Below the pieces are notes generated by a model. That model saw only the letters and a program-made list of their open reading frames with translations, had not been told where the DNA came from and made no database searches. Both the position numbers and the translations under genes were made by a program. From Actinomycetota bacterium (lineage in GTDB: Bacteria; Actinomycetota; Actinomycetes; Nanopelagicales; Nanopelagicaceae): 64,000 bases of DNA. Shown here one piece after another: positions 40,460 through 51,376 of this stretch. Location: the NCBI GenBank assembly GCA_009702965.1, contig WLHB01000002.1, positions 1 to 64,000 on the forward strand. The letters are read 5' to 3'. Positions within the stretch are counted from its first letter, which is position 1. Every line of letters begins with the position of its first letter.

Positions 40460-41476
40460 TTAAAGGAGTCCGACCTTAATCAAAAGCTCCTGAGTTTTTT
40501 GGATATTGTTCAATGAATCAAGATCCACGGTGGGGGCACCGATTGCGCTAAGGGTTGGTAAATTCGCAGGAGATTTTTCGTTTGCAATGAGAGAGTACTC
40601 AAGGGTCTGTGTCACAAATTTTGCCTGAATCTCTTGAGAGGTAAGAAAGTTGATGAGGTTCTCTGCAGCTGCATATTTTGAACTCGATTTGAGAATTCCC
40701 GCGCCTGAAACATTGATCATATTTCCGAGATCACCACTTGCGAAGAAACCATTCTTTGCTTTGATCTCTCTACCTAGGCCTTGGCTTACTTCCCAGACGT
40801 AGTAGTGATTGACCAGGCCTATAGAGATAATTCCTGAATCGATCGCCTCGACTATGGCGCTATTTTTTGGAAAAATTTGAACATCGTTTTTGACAAGTGA
40901 TTCAAGCCAGCGTTGTGTGAATTCCTCACCTTTTGAATTCATCATTGCTGTAACAAAAGCTTGGAAAGAAGCATTAGTTGGAGCAATTCCCAGTTGTGAT
41001 GTGTAGACAGGTTTCGACAAATCAGTGATTGATTGTGGCAATGTTGTTAAAAGTTCGGGGTTATAGGCAAAGACGCGAGCGCGACCAGTGATACCGATCC
41101 AACTGCGATCTCCTGCGATATATGTCGAGGCAATCTTCACTCCAACGCTGGTAGGTAGCGCGGTAAAGAGCCCTTCCCTAGCCACTGCGCCCAGTGATCC
41201 TGCATCTTGGGCGAGAAATATGTCAGCCGGTGAATTCGAACCTTCTTCTCGAATCTGCGCGGCGAGTTCTGCTGAATCCGCATAGCGAATATTGAGCTTG
41301 ACTCCGCTCTCCTGCTCCCACTGCGCAAGGAAGGGGGCGATGAACTCCTCTGAGCGACCTGAGTAGATCGTTAGCTCTGTGGAGCTGCTCTCTTGGTCGC
41401 TCGGGCTAGAACATCCGACGAGGGTTAAAGCCGTGGCGAGTGCGAGTAAGAGAGATAATCCGACTTTTTTGGCCAT
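40460..41476 (-). CDS. fbpA: Fe(III) ABC transporter substrate-binding lipoprotein
   Basis: Lipobox LVGCSS, LTIYSGRSEEFIAPFLAQWE, Tyr-Tyr pair in GLVNHYYVWE typical of ferric-binding proteins. Confidence 0.9.
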   Translation of the reverse strand: MAKKVGLSLLLALATALTLVGCSSPSDQESSSTELTIYSGRSEEFIAPFLAQWEQESGVKLNIRYADSAELAAQIREEGSNSPADIFLAQDAGSLGAVAREGLFTALPTSVGVKIASTYIAGDRSWIGITGRARVFAYNPELLTTLPQSITDLSKPVYTSQLGIAPTNASFQAFVTAMMNSKGEEFTQRWLESLVKNDVQIFPKNSAIVEAIDSGIISIGLVNHYYVWEVSQGLGREIKAKNGFFASGDLGNMINVSGAGILKSSSKYAAAENLINFLTSQEIQAKFVTQTLEYSLIANEKSPANLPTLSAIGAPTVDLDSLNNIQKTQELLIKVGLL

Positions 41477-41501
41477 GTCTTGACCTTAGGCTAGTGGGAT
41501 G

Positions 41502-41529
41502 AATTACGCAACATAAGTGTTGCGTAATT
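41502..41529. promoter_or_regulatory. 28-bp palindrome (aattacgcaaca-taag-tgttgcgtaatt), candidate operator
   Basis: Perfect 12-bp arms in the divergent fbpA/fadA intergenic region. Confidence 0.75.
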
Positions 41530-41611
41530 GCCATCACACGCAGGAGGTTGATGCGCAATTGCCTACTGACGGGTAGCCTTGAAACCTCACCATTGAAAGA
41601 GGCTTGAAGCA

Positions 41612-42820
41612 ATGTCTACACATTCACGCGATCTACTCACCTCAGTCGTTCTCGTCGACGCTGTCCGTACTCCATTTGGAAAGGCTGGCTCTCTCTACGC
41701 GGGTACTCGCGCAGATGACCTCATGGTCCGAGCAATGCGCGGACTTCTTGAGCGCAATCCACAATTGCCACTTGATCACATTGATGATGTCGCGATCGCT
41801 GCCGCCACACAAACTGGTGATCAAGGAATGAACCTTGGACGTAGCGCATCACTTCTTGCCGGTCTTCCCAACACAGTGCCTGGTTACTCAGTAGACCGAT
41901 GGTGTGCTGGTGCGATGACTTCGGTAACCACTCTCGCTGCATCGATTGCAATGGGAGCAAATGAAATTGCAATTGCAGGCGGTGTTGAACATATGGGCAA
42001 TCACCCAATCGGTGATGGTCTTGATCCCAATCCTCGCTTTCTAGCAGAACGTATTGTTGAACAAGACGCACTTGCCATGGGTGCAACGGCAGAGCGCCTA
42101 CACGATCGCTTTCCACATTTAACAAAAGAACGCTCAGATGCATTCGCGCTCGCTTCACAGATGAAGACTGCGCAGGCATATAAGGATGGAAAGATTCAAC
42201 GCGATCTCATTCCAACGGCTGCACGTAGCGCTGAACTTGGTTGGGGTATTGCAACTGTCGATGAACCACCTCGCCCAACAACAACTCTTGAAGGGCTTGC
42301 AACGCTGAAGACACCTTTCCGCGCGGCAGGTCGTGTCACGGCCGGAAATTCATCAGGCCTGAACGATGGCGCAACAGCTGCACTATTGGCTAGCGAAGAG
42401 AAAGCGATCGCACTTGGTCTTCCCGTCAAGGCACGTCTAGTGACATTTGCATTCGCTGGCGTTGAACCAGAGGTCATGGGTTATGGGCCTGTACCAGCGA
42501 CAATCAAAGCGTTGGCTAAAGCGGGCTTATCAATTGAAGATATCGGCGCTTTTGAAGTCAATGAAGCTTTTGCTATTCAAGTACTAGCCTTCTTAGATCA
42601 CTTCGGAATTGCAGATGACGATCCTCGCGTGAATCCATTTGGTGGAGCGATTGCAGTCGGTCATCCTCTAGCCTCTTCAGGAATTCGCTTGATGCTCAAC
42701 CTTGCTCGCACCTTTGAAGAGAAGCCAGATGTTCGTTATGGAATTACCACCATGTGTATCGGTCTTGGCATGGGCGGAACAGTTATCTGGGAGAACCCAC
42801 ACTTTGGAAAGAAGGCATAA
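41612..42820 (+). CDS. fadA: Acetyl-CoA C-acyltransferase (thiolase)
   Basis: VDAVRTPFGKAG, VDRWCAGAMTSV, NEAFAIQVLAF, NPFGGAIAVGHPLASSG, CIGLGMGGTVIWE. Confidence 0.93.
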   Translation: MSTHSRDLLTSVVLVDAVRTPFGKAGSLYAGTRADDLMVRAMRGLLERNPQLPLDHIDDVAIAAATQTGDQGMNLGRSASLLAGLPNTVPGYSVDRWCAGAMTSVTTLAASIAMGANEIAIAGGVEHMGNHPIGDGLDPNPRFLAERIVEQDALAMGATAERLHDRFPHLTKERSDAFALASQMKTAQAYKDGKIQRDLIPTAARSAELGWGIATVDEPPRPTTTLEGLATLKTPFRAAGRVTAGNSSGLNDGATAALLASEEKAIALGLPVKARLVTFAFAGVEPEVMGYGPVPATIKALAKAGLSIEDIGAFEVNEAFAIQVLAFLDHFGIADDDPRVNPFGGAIAVGHPLASSGIRLMLNLARTFEEKPDVRYGITTMCIGLGMGGTVIWENPHFGKKA

Positions 42821-42823
42821 CTC

Positions 42824-44935
42824 ATGACAACAATTACTCTTCCAGAAGGCGCACCAGAAGAAGTTGTAACTCATGCCCTCGTCAGAGATGTCGATCTCGC
42901 TGCATTTGGCGCTTCTGGCGTTCTTGCTCTGATCACTCTCGATAACGGACACGACCACACTCGCCCGAATACATTCGGGCCACAATCACTCATGGCTCTG
43001 GATGCTGCAATCACCGAAGCCATCTCGCGTAAGCCTGCCGCCATTGCGATTACAGGTAAGCCATTTATCTTTGCCGCTGGCGCTGACTTATCTGCTCTCT
43101 CATTTTTAAATGATCGTGCTCAGGCAGTAGCGATTGGAAAACTTGGTCACGATGTTTTCCGCCGTTTCGATGAATGCGGAATTCCAACCTTTGCATTTAT
43201 CAACGGCTTGGCACTCGGTGGCGGACTAGAGGTCGGACTTCACTGCAAATACCGCACCTTATCCGCTACCGCTTTCACAGGGTTACCAGAAGTTTTCTTA
43301 GGTCTAGTACCAGGGTGGGGTGGAGCAACAATCCTTCCGCAGCTCATCGGACCCGAAAAGGCTGTTCAAGTAATTATCGCTAACGCTCTCAATAACAACA
43401 CGATGATGAAGGCGAAAGATGCACTCGCACTCGGAGTTGTTGATAGCGTCTTTGAGCCAGCAGATTTCTTAGAGAAGTCGATCTCATTTGCAGCCAGAGT
43501 CCTCTCAGGCAAGAAAATCATTGAGAGAAAAGATTTCTCTTCAGATCCCGCATGGGATTCTGCTCTCGCCCAAGGTCGCGCCATTGCACTCAAGAAATTT
43601 GGTGGTGCAGAAATTGCTAGCCCAACGAAAGCACTTGAACTCATGTCCGCCTCGCGAACCTATTCACGCGGTGCAGGCTTTGACGCTGAAGATCAGACAC
43701 TTGCCGATCTCACGATGTCAGATCCGCTTCGCGCATCACTCTATGCATTTAATCTCATTCAGAAAAAGCGGAAGAAAGTCGAGGGTGCGCCAAAGGCCGC
43801 TCTCGCTCGAAAGGTATCCAAAGTTGGCGTCGTCGGCGCTGGCTTAATGGCCTCTCAACTAGCGCTCTTACTTGTTCGTAACCTTAAGTGTCCTGTTGTC
43901 ATGACAGATATTGATCAAGAGCGCGCCGATAAGGGTGTTGCCTGGGTGAAAAATGAACTGAATAAGTTAGTTGAGAAGAAGCGTATGTCTGCAGAATCGG
44001 CAGGACGTCTTGCTCTCCTAGTTTCAGGATCGTCAGATCAGAACGTTTTTGCAGGTTGTGACTTTATTATTGAAGCGATCTTCGAAGAGTTATCCCTCAA
44101 GCAGGATCTCTTTAAGAAGCTCGAGAAGATCGTCTCACCTGAATGCATTCTTGCTACAAATACATCCTCTCTTTCAGTTGAGAAGATGGGAGAAGGACTC
44201 GTCAATCCAGAGAGAGTCGTTGGCTTCCACTTCTTTAATCCAGTTGCGATCATGCCTTTACTTGAGATCGCTCGCACTTCAAAGACCGATGATGCAACCA
44301 CTGCTACAGCGGTAAATATTGGCAAGGAGCTCAAAAAGACCATGATCATCTGTAAAGATGCTCCTGGCTTCGTAGTCAATCGTCTTCTCACCCGCTTCAT
44401 GGGCGAGATCACTGATGCAGTCGATGAAGGCACATCGCCTGAAGTTGCCGATAATGCAATGCGCTCTATCGGTTTTCCAATGTCACCATTTGAACTCCTC
44501 GGACTCGTTGGTCCTGGTGTAGGTCTACACGTTGCTAAAACCTTGCATGAAAACCTTGGACCACGGTACCGAATCTCTCCAACAATGGAGGCGATGGTCA
44601 AGGAAGGTATTAAAACTTTCTACATCAAGTCAGAGGATGGAACAGTTTCGCCCAATCCAGCAGCGCTGGCACTTGTTCACAAGGGTGACTCCCCTTCAAC
44701 GGCTGAGCAAGTTCGATCCCGTGCACTCAATGCTCTTGCAGAAGAAGCTCGCATGATGCTTGATGAAGGTGTTGTCGCAACTGCTGCTGAGATTGATCTC
44801 TGCATGTTGATGGGCGCTGGATGGCCCATGCATCTCGGTGGAATTTTGCCGTTCTTAGATCGCGAAGGAATCAGCGAATCTATCTGCGGTTCACGTTTTC
44901 ATCCTGCGGGAGTGGCATCTCTACCCCAACCGTAG
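42824..44935 (+). CDS. fadB: 3-hydroxyacyl-CoA dehydrogenase/enoyl-CoA hydratase (multifunctional FadB)
   Basis: N-terminal crotonase (GLALGGGLEVGLHCKYR), NAD motif VGVVGAGLMASQLALLL, GFHFFNPVAIMPLLEI. Confidence 0.93.
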   Translation: MTTITLPEGAPEEVVTHALVRDVDLAAFGASGVLALITLDNGHDHTRPNTFGPQSLMALDAAITEAISRKPAAIAITGKPFIFAAGADLSALSFLNDRAQAVAIGKLGHDVFRRFDECGIPTFAFINGLALGGGLEVGLHCKYRTLSATAFTGLPEVFLGLVPGWGGATILPQLIGPEKAVQVIIANALNNNTMMKAKDALALGVVDSVFEPADFLEKSISFAARVLSGKKIIERKDFSSDPAWDSALAQGRAIALKKFGGAEIASPTKALELMSASRTYSRGAGFDAEDQTLADLTMSDPLRASLYAFNLIQKKRKKVEGAPKAALARKVSKVGVVGAGLMASQLALLLVRNLKCPVVMTDIDQERADKGVAWVKNELNKLVEKKRMSAESAGRLALLVSGSSDQNVFAGCDFIIEAIFEELSLKQDLFKKLEKIVSPECILATNTSSLSVEKMGEGLVNPERVVGFHFFNPVAIMPLLEIARTSKTDDATTATAVNIGKELKKTMIICKDAPGFVVNRLLTRFMGEITDAVDEGTSPEVADNAMRSIGFPMSPFELLGLVGPGVGLHVAKTLHENLGPRYRISPTMEAMVKEGIKTFYIKSEDGTVSPNPAALALVHKGDSPSTAEQVRSRALNALAEEARMMLDEGVVATAAEIDLCMLMGAGWPMHLGGILPFLDREGISESICGSRFHPAGVASLPQP

Positions 44936-46811
44936 AACTAGAACTAGGGCTAGCACTTGACCACGCAACAATCTCACGCGCAATATTCTGTGCGGTGATT
45001 CCGAGATCACTCAAGATCTCAGCGCGTGAAGAGTGTTCAATGAAGGTGAGCGGTACGCCGATCGAATGAATTGGAATATTGAGTCCAGCAGTTCTAAACA
45101 TCTCAGATAGTGCGCTGGCAATTCCACCGTGTGCGATTCCATCTTCAACTACAACAACGCTCTTGTAACGATCAGCCATGGTGATCAATGACGATGGCAA
45201 TGGCTTTACCCAACGCGGATCAATCACGGTTACGCCAACACCTTCACGATATGCCTGCGAAGCAGCCTCTACCGACATAGTCGCCATCGCACCGACGCTA
45301 ATGAGAAGAACATCCGCACTTTCACCACGGTAGAGAACATCAATTCCATCACGTCGTTCAAATGCAGGAATATCTGCTGACACTGCCCCTTTAGGAAAAC
45401 GAATGACAGATGGGGCATCGCTTATCTCTACCGCTTCACGAAGTACCTCTTTCAGGCGTGCGCCATCTCGAGGTGCGGCAAGGCAGAGCGATGGAATGAT
45501 TCCAGTAAGCGCCATATCCCAAATTCCGTGATGAGAAGGCCCATCATCTCCAGTGATTCCAGCGCGATCGAGAACAAAGGTCACGCCCGCTTTATGGAGA
45601 GCAACATCTAAAAGTAATTGATCAAAAGCCCGGTTAAGAAATGTTGAGTAGATCGCAACGACAGGATGAAGTCCGGCAAATGCCATTCCCGCAGCACTTG
45701 TTACAGCATGTTGTTCTGCGATTCCCACGTCGATCGTGCGATCTGGATAAGCATCTGCAAATTTATCTAGGCCAGTTGGGCCCAACATAGCGGCGGTGAT
45801 CGCCACTATATCTTTGCGATCTCGACCAATCTCAACTAACTCTTCTGAAAATACCTTTGTCCATGAGAGTGCGCTCTTTGAAAGCGGCTGTCCTGTCTGC
45901 GGATCAACAACTCCTACGGCGTGGAACTTCTCTGCCTCATCAGCGATCGCAGGTTTATGACCGCGACCTTTCTCAGTAATCACATGCAGTAGAACAGGCT
46001 CGCCAAATCCCTTGGCTTGGACCAACGCTCTTTCTAGTGCAAGGAAATCATGGCCATCAATGGGACCAAGATACTTAAGACCTAAATCTTCAAACATTCC
46101 TTGCGGAGCAATAATGTCTTTGATGCCTTTTTTTACTCCGTGGAGCGTGTCATAAATCGGAGTTCCCACAACTGGAGTCTTATGAAGAACCTCTTTGCCC
46201 CAATCGAGGAAGCGTTCATATCCCTGGGTAAGGCGAAGAGTTGAAAGGTATGTCGCAACTCCACCAATTGTCGGCGAGTAAGAACGTTCATTATCGTTGA
46301 CTACTAAAATGAGGTTTCTCTCTTTTTCTGCTGCAATGTTATTGAGCGCTTCCCACGACATTCCTCCAGTGAGTGCACCATCTCCAACAACGACTACAAC
46401 ATTGCGATCTTTCTGACCCGTAAGCCAGAATCCACGCGAGATTCCATCGCCCCACGATAAGGCCGTGGATGCGTGTGAATTCTCAATAACATCATGATCG
46501 CTCTCGCCGCGGTTTGGATATCCAGCGATTCCACCACGACGGCGAAGTGCATCAAATTGATCAGCACGTCCGGTGAGAATTTTATGAACATAGGACTGAT
46601 GCCCTGTATCAAAGAGAACTACATCGCGTGGAGAGTCAAAGGTACGATGAATTGCCATAGTAAGTTCAACAACGCCGAGGTTTGGACCAAGATGGCCGCC
46701 TGACTTTGATACTTTTTCAATCAGGAAAGAGCGAATCTCAGCAGCAAGCTCAATGAGGGCCTGGTTACTGAGCCCCTTGATATCGGCAGGGCTTTTGATT
46801 GATTCGATCAC
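44880..46811 (-). CDS. dxs: 1-deoxy-D-xylulose-5-phosphate synthase
   Basis: SGGHLGPNLGVVELTMAIHRTFDSP, GDGALTGGMSWEALNNI, DRAGITGDDGPSHHGIWD. Confidence 0.95.
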   Translation of the reverse strand: MIESIKSPADIKGLSNQALIELAAEIRSFLIEKVSKSGGHLGPNLGVVELTMAIHRTFDSPRDVVLFDTGHQSYVHKILTGRADQFDALRRRGGIAGYPNRGESDHDVIENSHASTALSWGDGISRGFWLTGQKDRNVVVVVGDGALTGGMSWEALNNIAAEKERNLILVVNDNERSYSPTIGGVATYLSTLRLTQGYERFLDWGKEVLHKTPVVGTPIYDTLHGVKKGIKDIIAPQGMFEDLGLKYLGPIDGHDFLALERALVQAKGFGEPVLLHVITEKGRGHKPAIADEAEKFHAVGVVDPQTGQPLSKSALSWTKVFSEELVEIGRDRKDIVAITAAMLGPTGLDKFADAYPDRTIDVGIAEQHAVTSAAGMAFAGLHPVVAIYSTFLNRAFDQLLLDVALHKAGVTFVLDRAGITGDDGPSHHGIWDMALTGIIPSLCLAAPRDGARLKEVLREAVEISDAPSVIRFPKGAVSADIPAFERRDGIDVLYRGESADVLLISVGAMATMSVEAASQAYREGVGVTVIDPRWVKPLPSSLITMADRYKSVVVVEDGIAHGGIASALSEMFRTAGLNIPIHSIGVPLTFIEHSSRAEILSDLGITAQNIAREIVAWSSASPSSSSTVGVEMPLPQDENVNRR

Positions 46812-46825
46812 AGATGGATTCTAGA

Positions 46826-49483
46826 TCACGCAAGCAATTGGCGTAGGACGAACTGCATGATTCCACCATGCCGGTAGTAATCAGCCTCGCCAGGTGTATC
46901 GATACGAACCTTCGCCTTGAAGGTAATCGCACCGGCAGTGACCGTAACCTCTTTTGGCACTCCCCCTGTATTCAAGGCGGTGATTCCAGAAATTGCGAAA
47001 ACTTCATCGCCCTTGAGTCCCAAGGTCGTTGGATTTTGCCCATCGATAAATTGCAGAGGTAGAACTCCCATACCGATCAAGTTTGATCTATGGATACGTT
47101 CAAAACTTTCAGCAATCACTGCGCGAACTCCGAGGAGAGCGGTTCCCTTAGCTGCCCAATCTCGAGATGATCCTGATCCATATTCTTTGCCTGCCATGAT
47201 GACAAGAGGAACTCCCGCTGATTGATATGCGATAGATGCATCATAAATTGTTTCTTGCGCGCCACCTGAAAGGAAATTGCGTGTGAATCCGCCCTCAACG
47301 CCATCAAGAAGGAGATTCTTTAGGCGAATATTTGCAAATGTTCCACGAATCATCACTTCATGGTTTCCACGTCGTGAACCATAAGAGTTGAAGTCATTGC
47401 GTGCTACACCGTGGCTCTCAAGGTATTTACCGGCAGGTGAGTCCGCTTTAATATTTCCAGCAGGAGAGATGTGATCTGTTGTGACCGAATCTCCCAAAAT
47501 TGCCAATACGCGCGCGCCACTGATATCAACAACGGGCGTTGGCTGTGCCGGCATGTTTTCAAAGTATGGAGGCTTTCGCACGTATGTTGACTGTGGATCC
47601 CATTCAAATGTATTGCCAGTTGGAGTATCGAGTGATTTCCATCGATGATCTCCATCAAAGACTGTTGCATAATCTTTTGTAAACATATCTGAAGAAATCG
47701 ACTCGTCGATAACACTTTGAATTTCTTGAGCAGATGGCCAGATGTCCTTGAGGAGAACTGGATTTCCATCTTTGTCATTACCGAGTGAATCATTCTCAAA
47801 ATCATGATTCATCGTGCCCGCCAAAGCATAGGCAACAACCAAAGGAGGCGAAGCAAGGTAATTCATCTTCACATCTGGGCTAATTCGACCTTCAAAGTTA
47901 CGGTTACCTGAGAGAACGGCAGAGACCGCTAGATCGTTTTCATTAATCGCCTTGCTGATTTCAACAGGAAGAGGTCCTGAATTACCGATACAGGTAACAC
48001 AGCCATAGCCAACGAGGTGAAAACCTAGCTCCTGCATATAGTGGGTTAATCCCGCACGATCGTAGTAATCGGTCACTACTTTAGATCCCGGAGCGAGAGT
48101 GGTCTTAACCCAAGGCTTAGAGGTAAGACCTTTCTCTACCGCCTTCTTAGCAAGGAGGGCTGCCCCAATCATTACTGAAGGATTAGAGGTGTTGGTACAC
48201 GATGTGATTGATGCGATCACCACATCACCATTTTTGATTGTGGTGGCTTTATCTCCGACCTTTACTGGGAATGCAGATTTTCCAGTCTTCTCACTGAAAT
48301 ATGTTGGAAGAACTTTTTCAAATGCAGCCTTTGACTGCGATAGTGAAATTCGATCTTGTGGGCGCTTTGGACCAGCAATAGAAGGAACGATTGTGGAGAG
48401 ATCAAGTTCGATATGTTCTGAAAAACGTGGCGATGCTGAAGGATCGTGCCACAGTCCTTGAACTTTTGCATAAGCCTCGACGAGTGCAATCTGATCTTCC
48501 TTGCGTCCGGTCAATCGCAGATAGCGAAGCGTTTCATCATCAATTGGGAAAATTGCACACGTTGATCCGTATTCAGGGCTCATATTTCCAATCGTCACGC
48601 GATTGGCCATCGGCACACTCACAACACCTGGACCATAGAATTCAACAAATTTTCCGACAACACCATGCTTACGGAGCATTTCGGTGATTGTCAGTGCCAA
48701 GTCAGTTGCTGTTGTTCCCACAGGGAGTTCTCCACTGAGCTTAAAGCCAACAACGCGTGGAATGAGCATTGATACTGGCTGACCAAGAAGGGCAGCCTCT
48801 GCTTCGATTCCGCCAACACCCCAGCCGAGAACGCCGAGACCGTTCACCATTGTCGTGTGTGAATCTGTACCTACGACGGTATCTGGATATGCGCGAAGAA
48901 CTCCATTGACTGTTCGAGTCATGATTACTCGTGCCAAGTATTCAATATTTACTTGGTGGACGATTCCAGTTCCGGGCGGTACAACTTTAAATTCATCAAA
49001 TGCGCCTTGTCCCCAACGCAAGAATCTATAACGCTCGCGATTTCGCTCGTATTCAATATCTGTATTCTGTTCAAAAGAATTTCGAGTACCGAAAACATCG
49101 GCAATCACTGAGTGGTCAATTACCAACTCCGCTGGGGCGAGAGGGTTTACCTTTGATGCATCTCCCCCAAGTTCAACGATCGCTTCACGCATGGTGGCAA
49201 GGTCTACGACGCAAGGAACTCCAGTGAAGTCCTGCATCACTACTCGTGCTGGAGTAAATTGAATTTCAGTATCTGGTTCGATAGCGGGATCCCACTGAGC
49301 CAGCGCTTTGATGTGGTCGACGGTGATATTGGCTCCGTCTTCGCAACGAAGAAGGTTCTCAAGAAGAATCTTTAGCGAGAAGGGGAGATCGCTCGCGCCC
49401 TCCACCTGGCTGATATCAAAGATTTCAAAGTCTTTGCCTGCAACTGTGAGATTTTGCTTTCTACCCAGTGAATTCTTGCTCAT
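46826..49483 (-). CDS. acnA: Aconitate hydratase A
   Basis: [71 protein letters not shown]; start set to MSKNSLGR. Confidence 0.95.
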   Translation of the reverse strand: MSKNSLGRKQNLTVAGKDFEIFDISQVEGASDLPFSLKILLENLLRCEDGANITVDHIKALAQWDPAIEPDTEIQFTPARVVMQDFTGVPCVVDLATMREAIVELGGDASKVNPLAPAELVIDHSVIADVFGTRNSFEQNTDIEYERNRERYRFLRWGQGAFDEFKVVPPGTGIVHQVNIEYLARVIMTRTVNGVLRAYPDTVVGTDSHTTMVNGLGVLGWGVGGIEAEAALLGQPVSMLIPRVVGFKLSGELPVGTTATDLALTITEMLRKHGVVGKFVEFYGPGVVSVPMANRVTIGNMSPEYGSTCAIFPIDDETLRYLRLTGRKEDQIALVEAYAKVQGLWHDPSASPRFSEHIELDLSTIVPSIAGPKRPQDRISLSQSKAAFEKVLPTYFSEKTGKSAFPVKVGDKATTIKNGDVVIASITSCTNTSNPSVMIGAALLAKKAVEKGLTSKPWVKTTLAPGSKVVTDYYDRAGLTHYMQELGFHLVGYGCVTCIGNSGPLPVEISKAINENDLAVSAVLSGNRNFEGRISPDVKMNYLASPPLVVAYALAGTMNHDFENDSLGNDKDGNPVLLKDIWPSAQEIQSVIDESISSDMFTKDYATVFDGDHRWKSLDTPTGNTFEWDPQSTYVRKPPYFENMPAQPTPVVDISGARVLAILGDSVTTDHISPAGNIKADSPAGKYLESHGVARNDFNSYGSRRGNHEVMIRGTFANIRLKNLLLDGVEGGFTRNFLSGGAQETIYDASIAYQSAGVPLVIMAGKEYGSGSSRDWAAKGTALLGVRAVIAESFERIHRSNLIGMGVLPLQFIDGQNPTTLGLKGDEVFAISGITALNTGGVPKEVTVTAGAITFKAKVRIDTPGEADYYRHGGIMQFVLRQLLA

Positions 49484-49487
49484 AGGC

Positions 49488-50678
49488 TCAAGATACCTCA
49501 GTCGGAGTAAAGAGGGCAACGCACTCAATGTGATGTGTCATTGGGAAGAGGTCAAATGCGCGCAGATCTGAAAGGGTGTAATTGGCATCACGCAATAGCG
49601 CGGAGTCTCTGGCTAGAGCTGCTGGATCGCAGGCAACATAAACAATTCTTCGAGGCGCACAGGCAACCATGCTCTCGATAACACTTTTCTTTGCTCCATC
49701 CCTTGGTGGATCCAGAATGATGACATCTGCAGAGGAAAATCGCGGAAGAATTTTCTCGACATCACCTGTGTAGATCTTCACATTATCAGCATCGCCGAAA
49801 TTAACTGCAGCATCTGCCGTCGCACTCTTTCCTCCTTCGACTAAATCAATTCTCCCTGATGGTCCAACGAGATCTAGAAGAGCAAGTGCGAAGAGTCCAA
49901 CCCCACCGTAGAGGTCAAGGAGATGATCACCTGGCTTGACTGCTGCAAATGTACTTACTGCCTCAACTAAAATTTCTGGAGCAGCGATATTGCTCTGCCA
50001 GAAAGAATGAGGGCTTACTTGATAGCTTTTATCTTTGACTTCATAGAGCTGAATTCGATCACCTTCAACTTCATCGCCAATAAGAATTCTAGGAACACTT
50101 GTACTTGCTGCACTTACCTCGATTCGTGCACCTGGCTCCCACGTGCGCTTAGCCAAAGATTCATAATTGACTGACGGGTGTAGGACCAAACAATTGTTTA
50201 TTGGAATGATGGTGTTTGTTCTTGAGCCATAAAACCCTGCTCGCCCATTTTTATCAGTGCCGATTGTTGTCTGTGTTCGCCACCCAAGAGAATCAGAGAC
50301 CTCTTCGACTTCGACGTTGATATCCATTTTGGCAATCCGTGAAAACTGTTCTGTGATCACCTGACTCTTGAGCCTTCGCTGGGCAGAAATCTCAACATGC
50401 TGAAAATCGCATCCGCCGCAACCGTTGCGGTTGGCATATGAACACGGCGCTTGCACTCGATCAGCCGAAGCGTTGATTACTTCGACAACATCACCTCGGT
50501 TAAAAGAAGATCCGATACTTGTGATGGCGACATCAACAATTTCACCCGGCAGGCTATGACGCACGAATATGACAGCGCCTTCATGACGGGCGATGAAGTG
50601 GCCACCATGAGCGACTTTTTCGATGGTGACCCGAATTATCTGCCCTACTCGGAGAACGGCGCGTTCAGTAGATGTCAT
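49488..50678 (-). CDS. RNA (uracil-C5) methyltransferase, RumA/TrmA family with TRAM domain
   Basis: TRAM domain N-terminus, [17 protein letters not shown] Fe-S motif, [36 protein letters not shown]. Confidence 0.9.
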   Translation of the reverse strand: MTSTERAVLRVGQIIRVTIEKVAHGGHFIARHEGAVIFVRHSLPGEIVDVAITSIGSSFNRGDVVEVINASADRVQAPCSYANRNGCGGCDFQHVEISAQRRLKSQVITEQFSRIAKMDINVEVEEVSDSLGWRTQTTIGTDKNGRAGFYGSRTNTIIPINNCLVLHPSVNYESLAKRTWEPGARIEVSAASTSVPRILIGDEVEGDRIQLYEVKDKSYQVSPHSFWQSNIAAPEILVEAVSTFAAVKPGDHLLDLYGGVGLFALALLDLVGPSGRIDLVEGGKSATADAAVNFGDADNVKIYTGDVEKILPRFSSADVIILDPPRDGAKKSVIESMVACAPRRIVYVACDPAALARDSALLRDANYTLSDLRAFDLFPMTHHIECVALFTPTEVS

Positions 50679-50710
50679 AAAGGTAAGCCTAAGGGGGTAA
50701 GTTATGACAT

Positions 50711-51376
50711 GTGCACGTAGTAATCATGGGTTGCGGTCGAGTCGGATCCTCTTTAGCGAGTGAACTTGAACTCCTTGGCCATTCAGTCTCCATCATCGAC
50801 CAATCTCGCGAAGCATTCCGCCGCCTTGGTCCAGATTTCAAGGGTCGTACGATCAGTGGAATCGGTTTTGATCGTGACACTTTGTTAGAAGCAGGGATCG
50901 AAACCGCTGATGCGTTCGCCGCTGTCAGTAACGGCGATAACTCAAATATTTTGGCCGCACGCGTAGCTCGAGAAACCTACGGTGTCGCAAACGTTGTTGC
51001 TCGTATTTACGATCCAGGTCGAGCAGAGATTTATCAGCGTCTAGGAATTCCTACCGTTGCCACTGTTCTCTGGGCCACAGATCAGATTATGCGTCGCTTG
51101 GTTCCTGAAGGTTCACGCAGTGAATGGCGAGATGCAACAGGAACAATTGAACTCGCTGAAGTGCACCCACACAATCAATGGCTCGGCCTAGCAATCACCG
51201 CAGTTGAGAGCGCCACCACTGCTCGCGTTGCCTTTCTCACGCGACTTGCAGAAGGTTTAGTTCCTAATGAGCACACTGTTCTGCAAGAGGGCGATCTTCT
51301 ACACATGATTATTGAAACTTCACGAGTGCGTGAAGTGGAAACCATCTTGGCTAATCCACCACAGGAGCGTTCATGA
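50711..51376 (+). CDS. trkA: TrkA-N domain K+ uptake regulatory protein
   Basis: VVIMGCGRVGSSLASELELLGHSVSIID plus TrkA-C end; 4-bp overlap with second TrkA. Confidence 0.9.
   Translation: MHVVIMGCGRVGSSLASELELLGHSVSIIDQSREAFRRLGPDFKGRTISGIGFDRDTLLEAGIETADAFAAVSNGDNSNILAARVARETYGVANVVARIYDPGRAEIYQRLGIPTVATVLWATDQIMRRLVPEGSRSEWRDATGTIELAEVHPHNQWLGLAITAVESATTARVAFLTRLAEGLVPNEHTVLQEGDLLHMIIETSRVREVETILANPPQERS

Noticed and set aside
41482-41500. Partial iron-box-like ttaggctag upstream of fbpA
   Set aside because: Only about 10 of 19 consensus positions match by hand count; not sufficient to call.
41721-42179. 152-aa minus-strand ORF inside fadA
   Set aside because: Antisense to conserved thiolase coding sequence, composition typical of a shadow ORF.
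44038-44601. 187-aa minus-strand ORF inside fadB
   Set aside because: Entirely antisense to well-conserved fadB; no recognisable protein motif.
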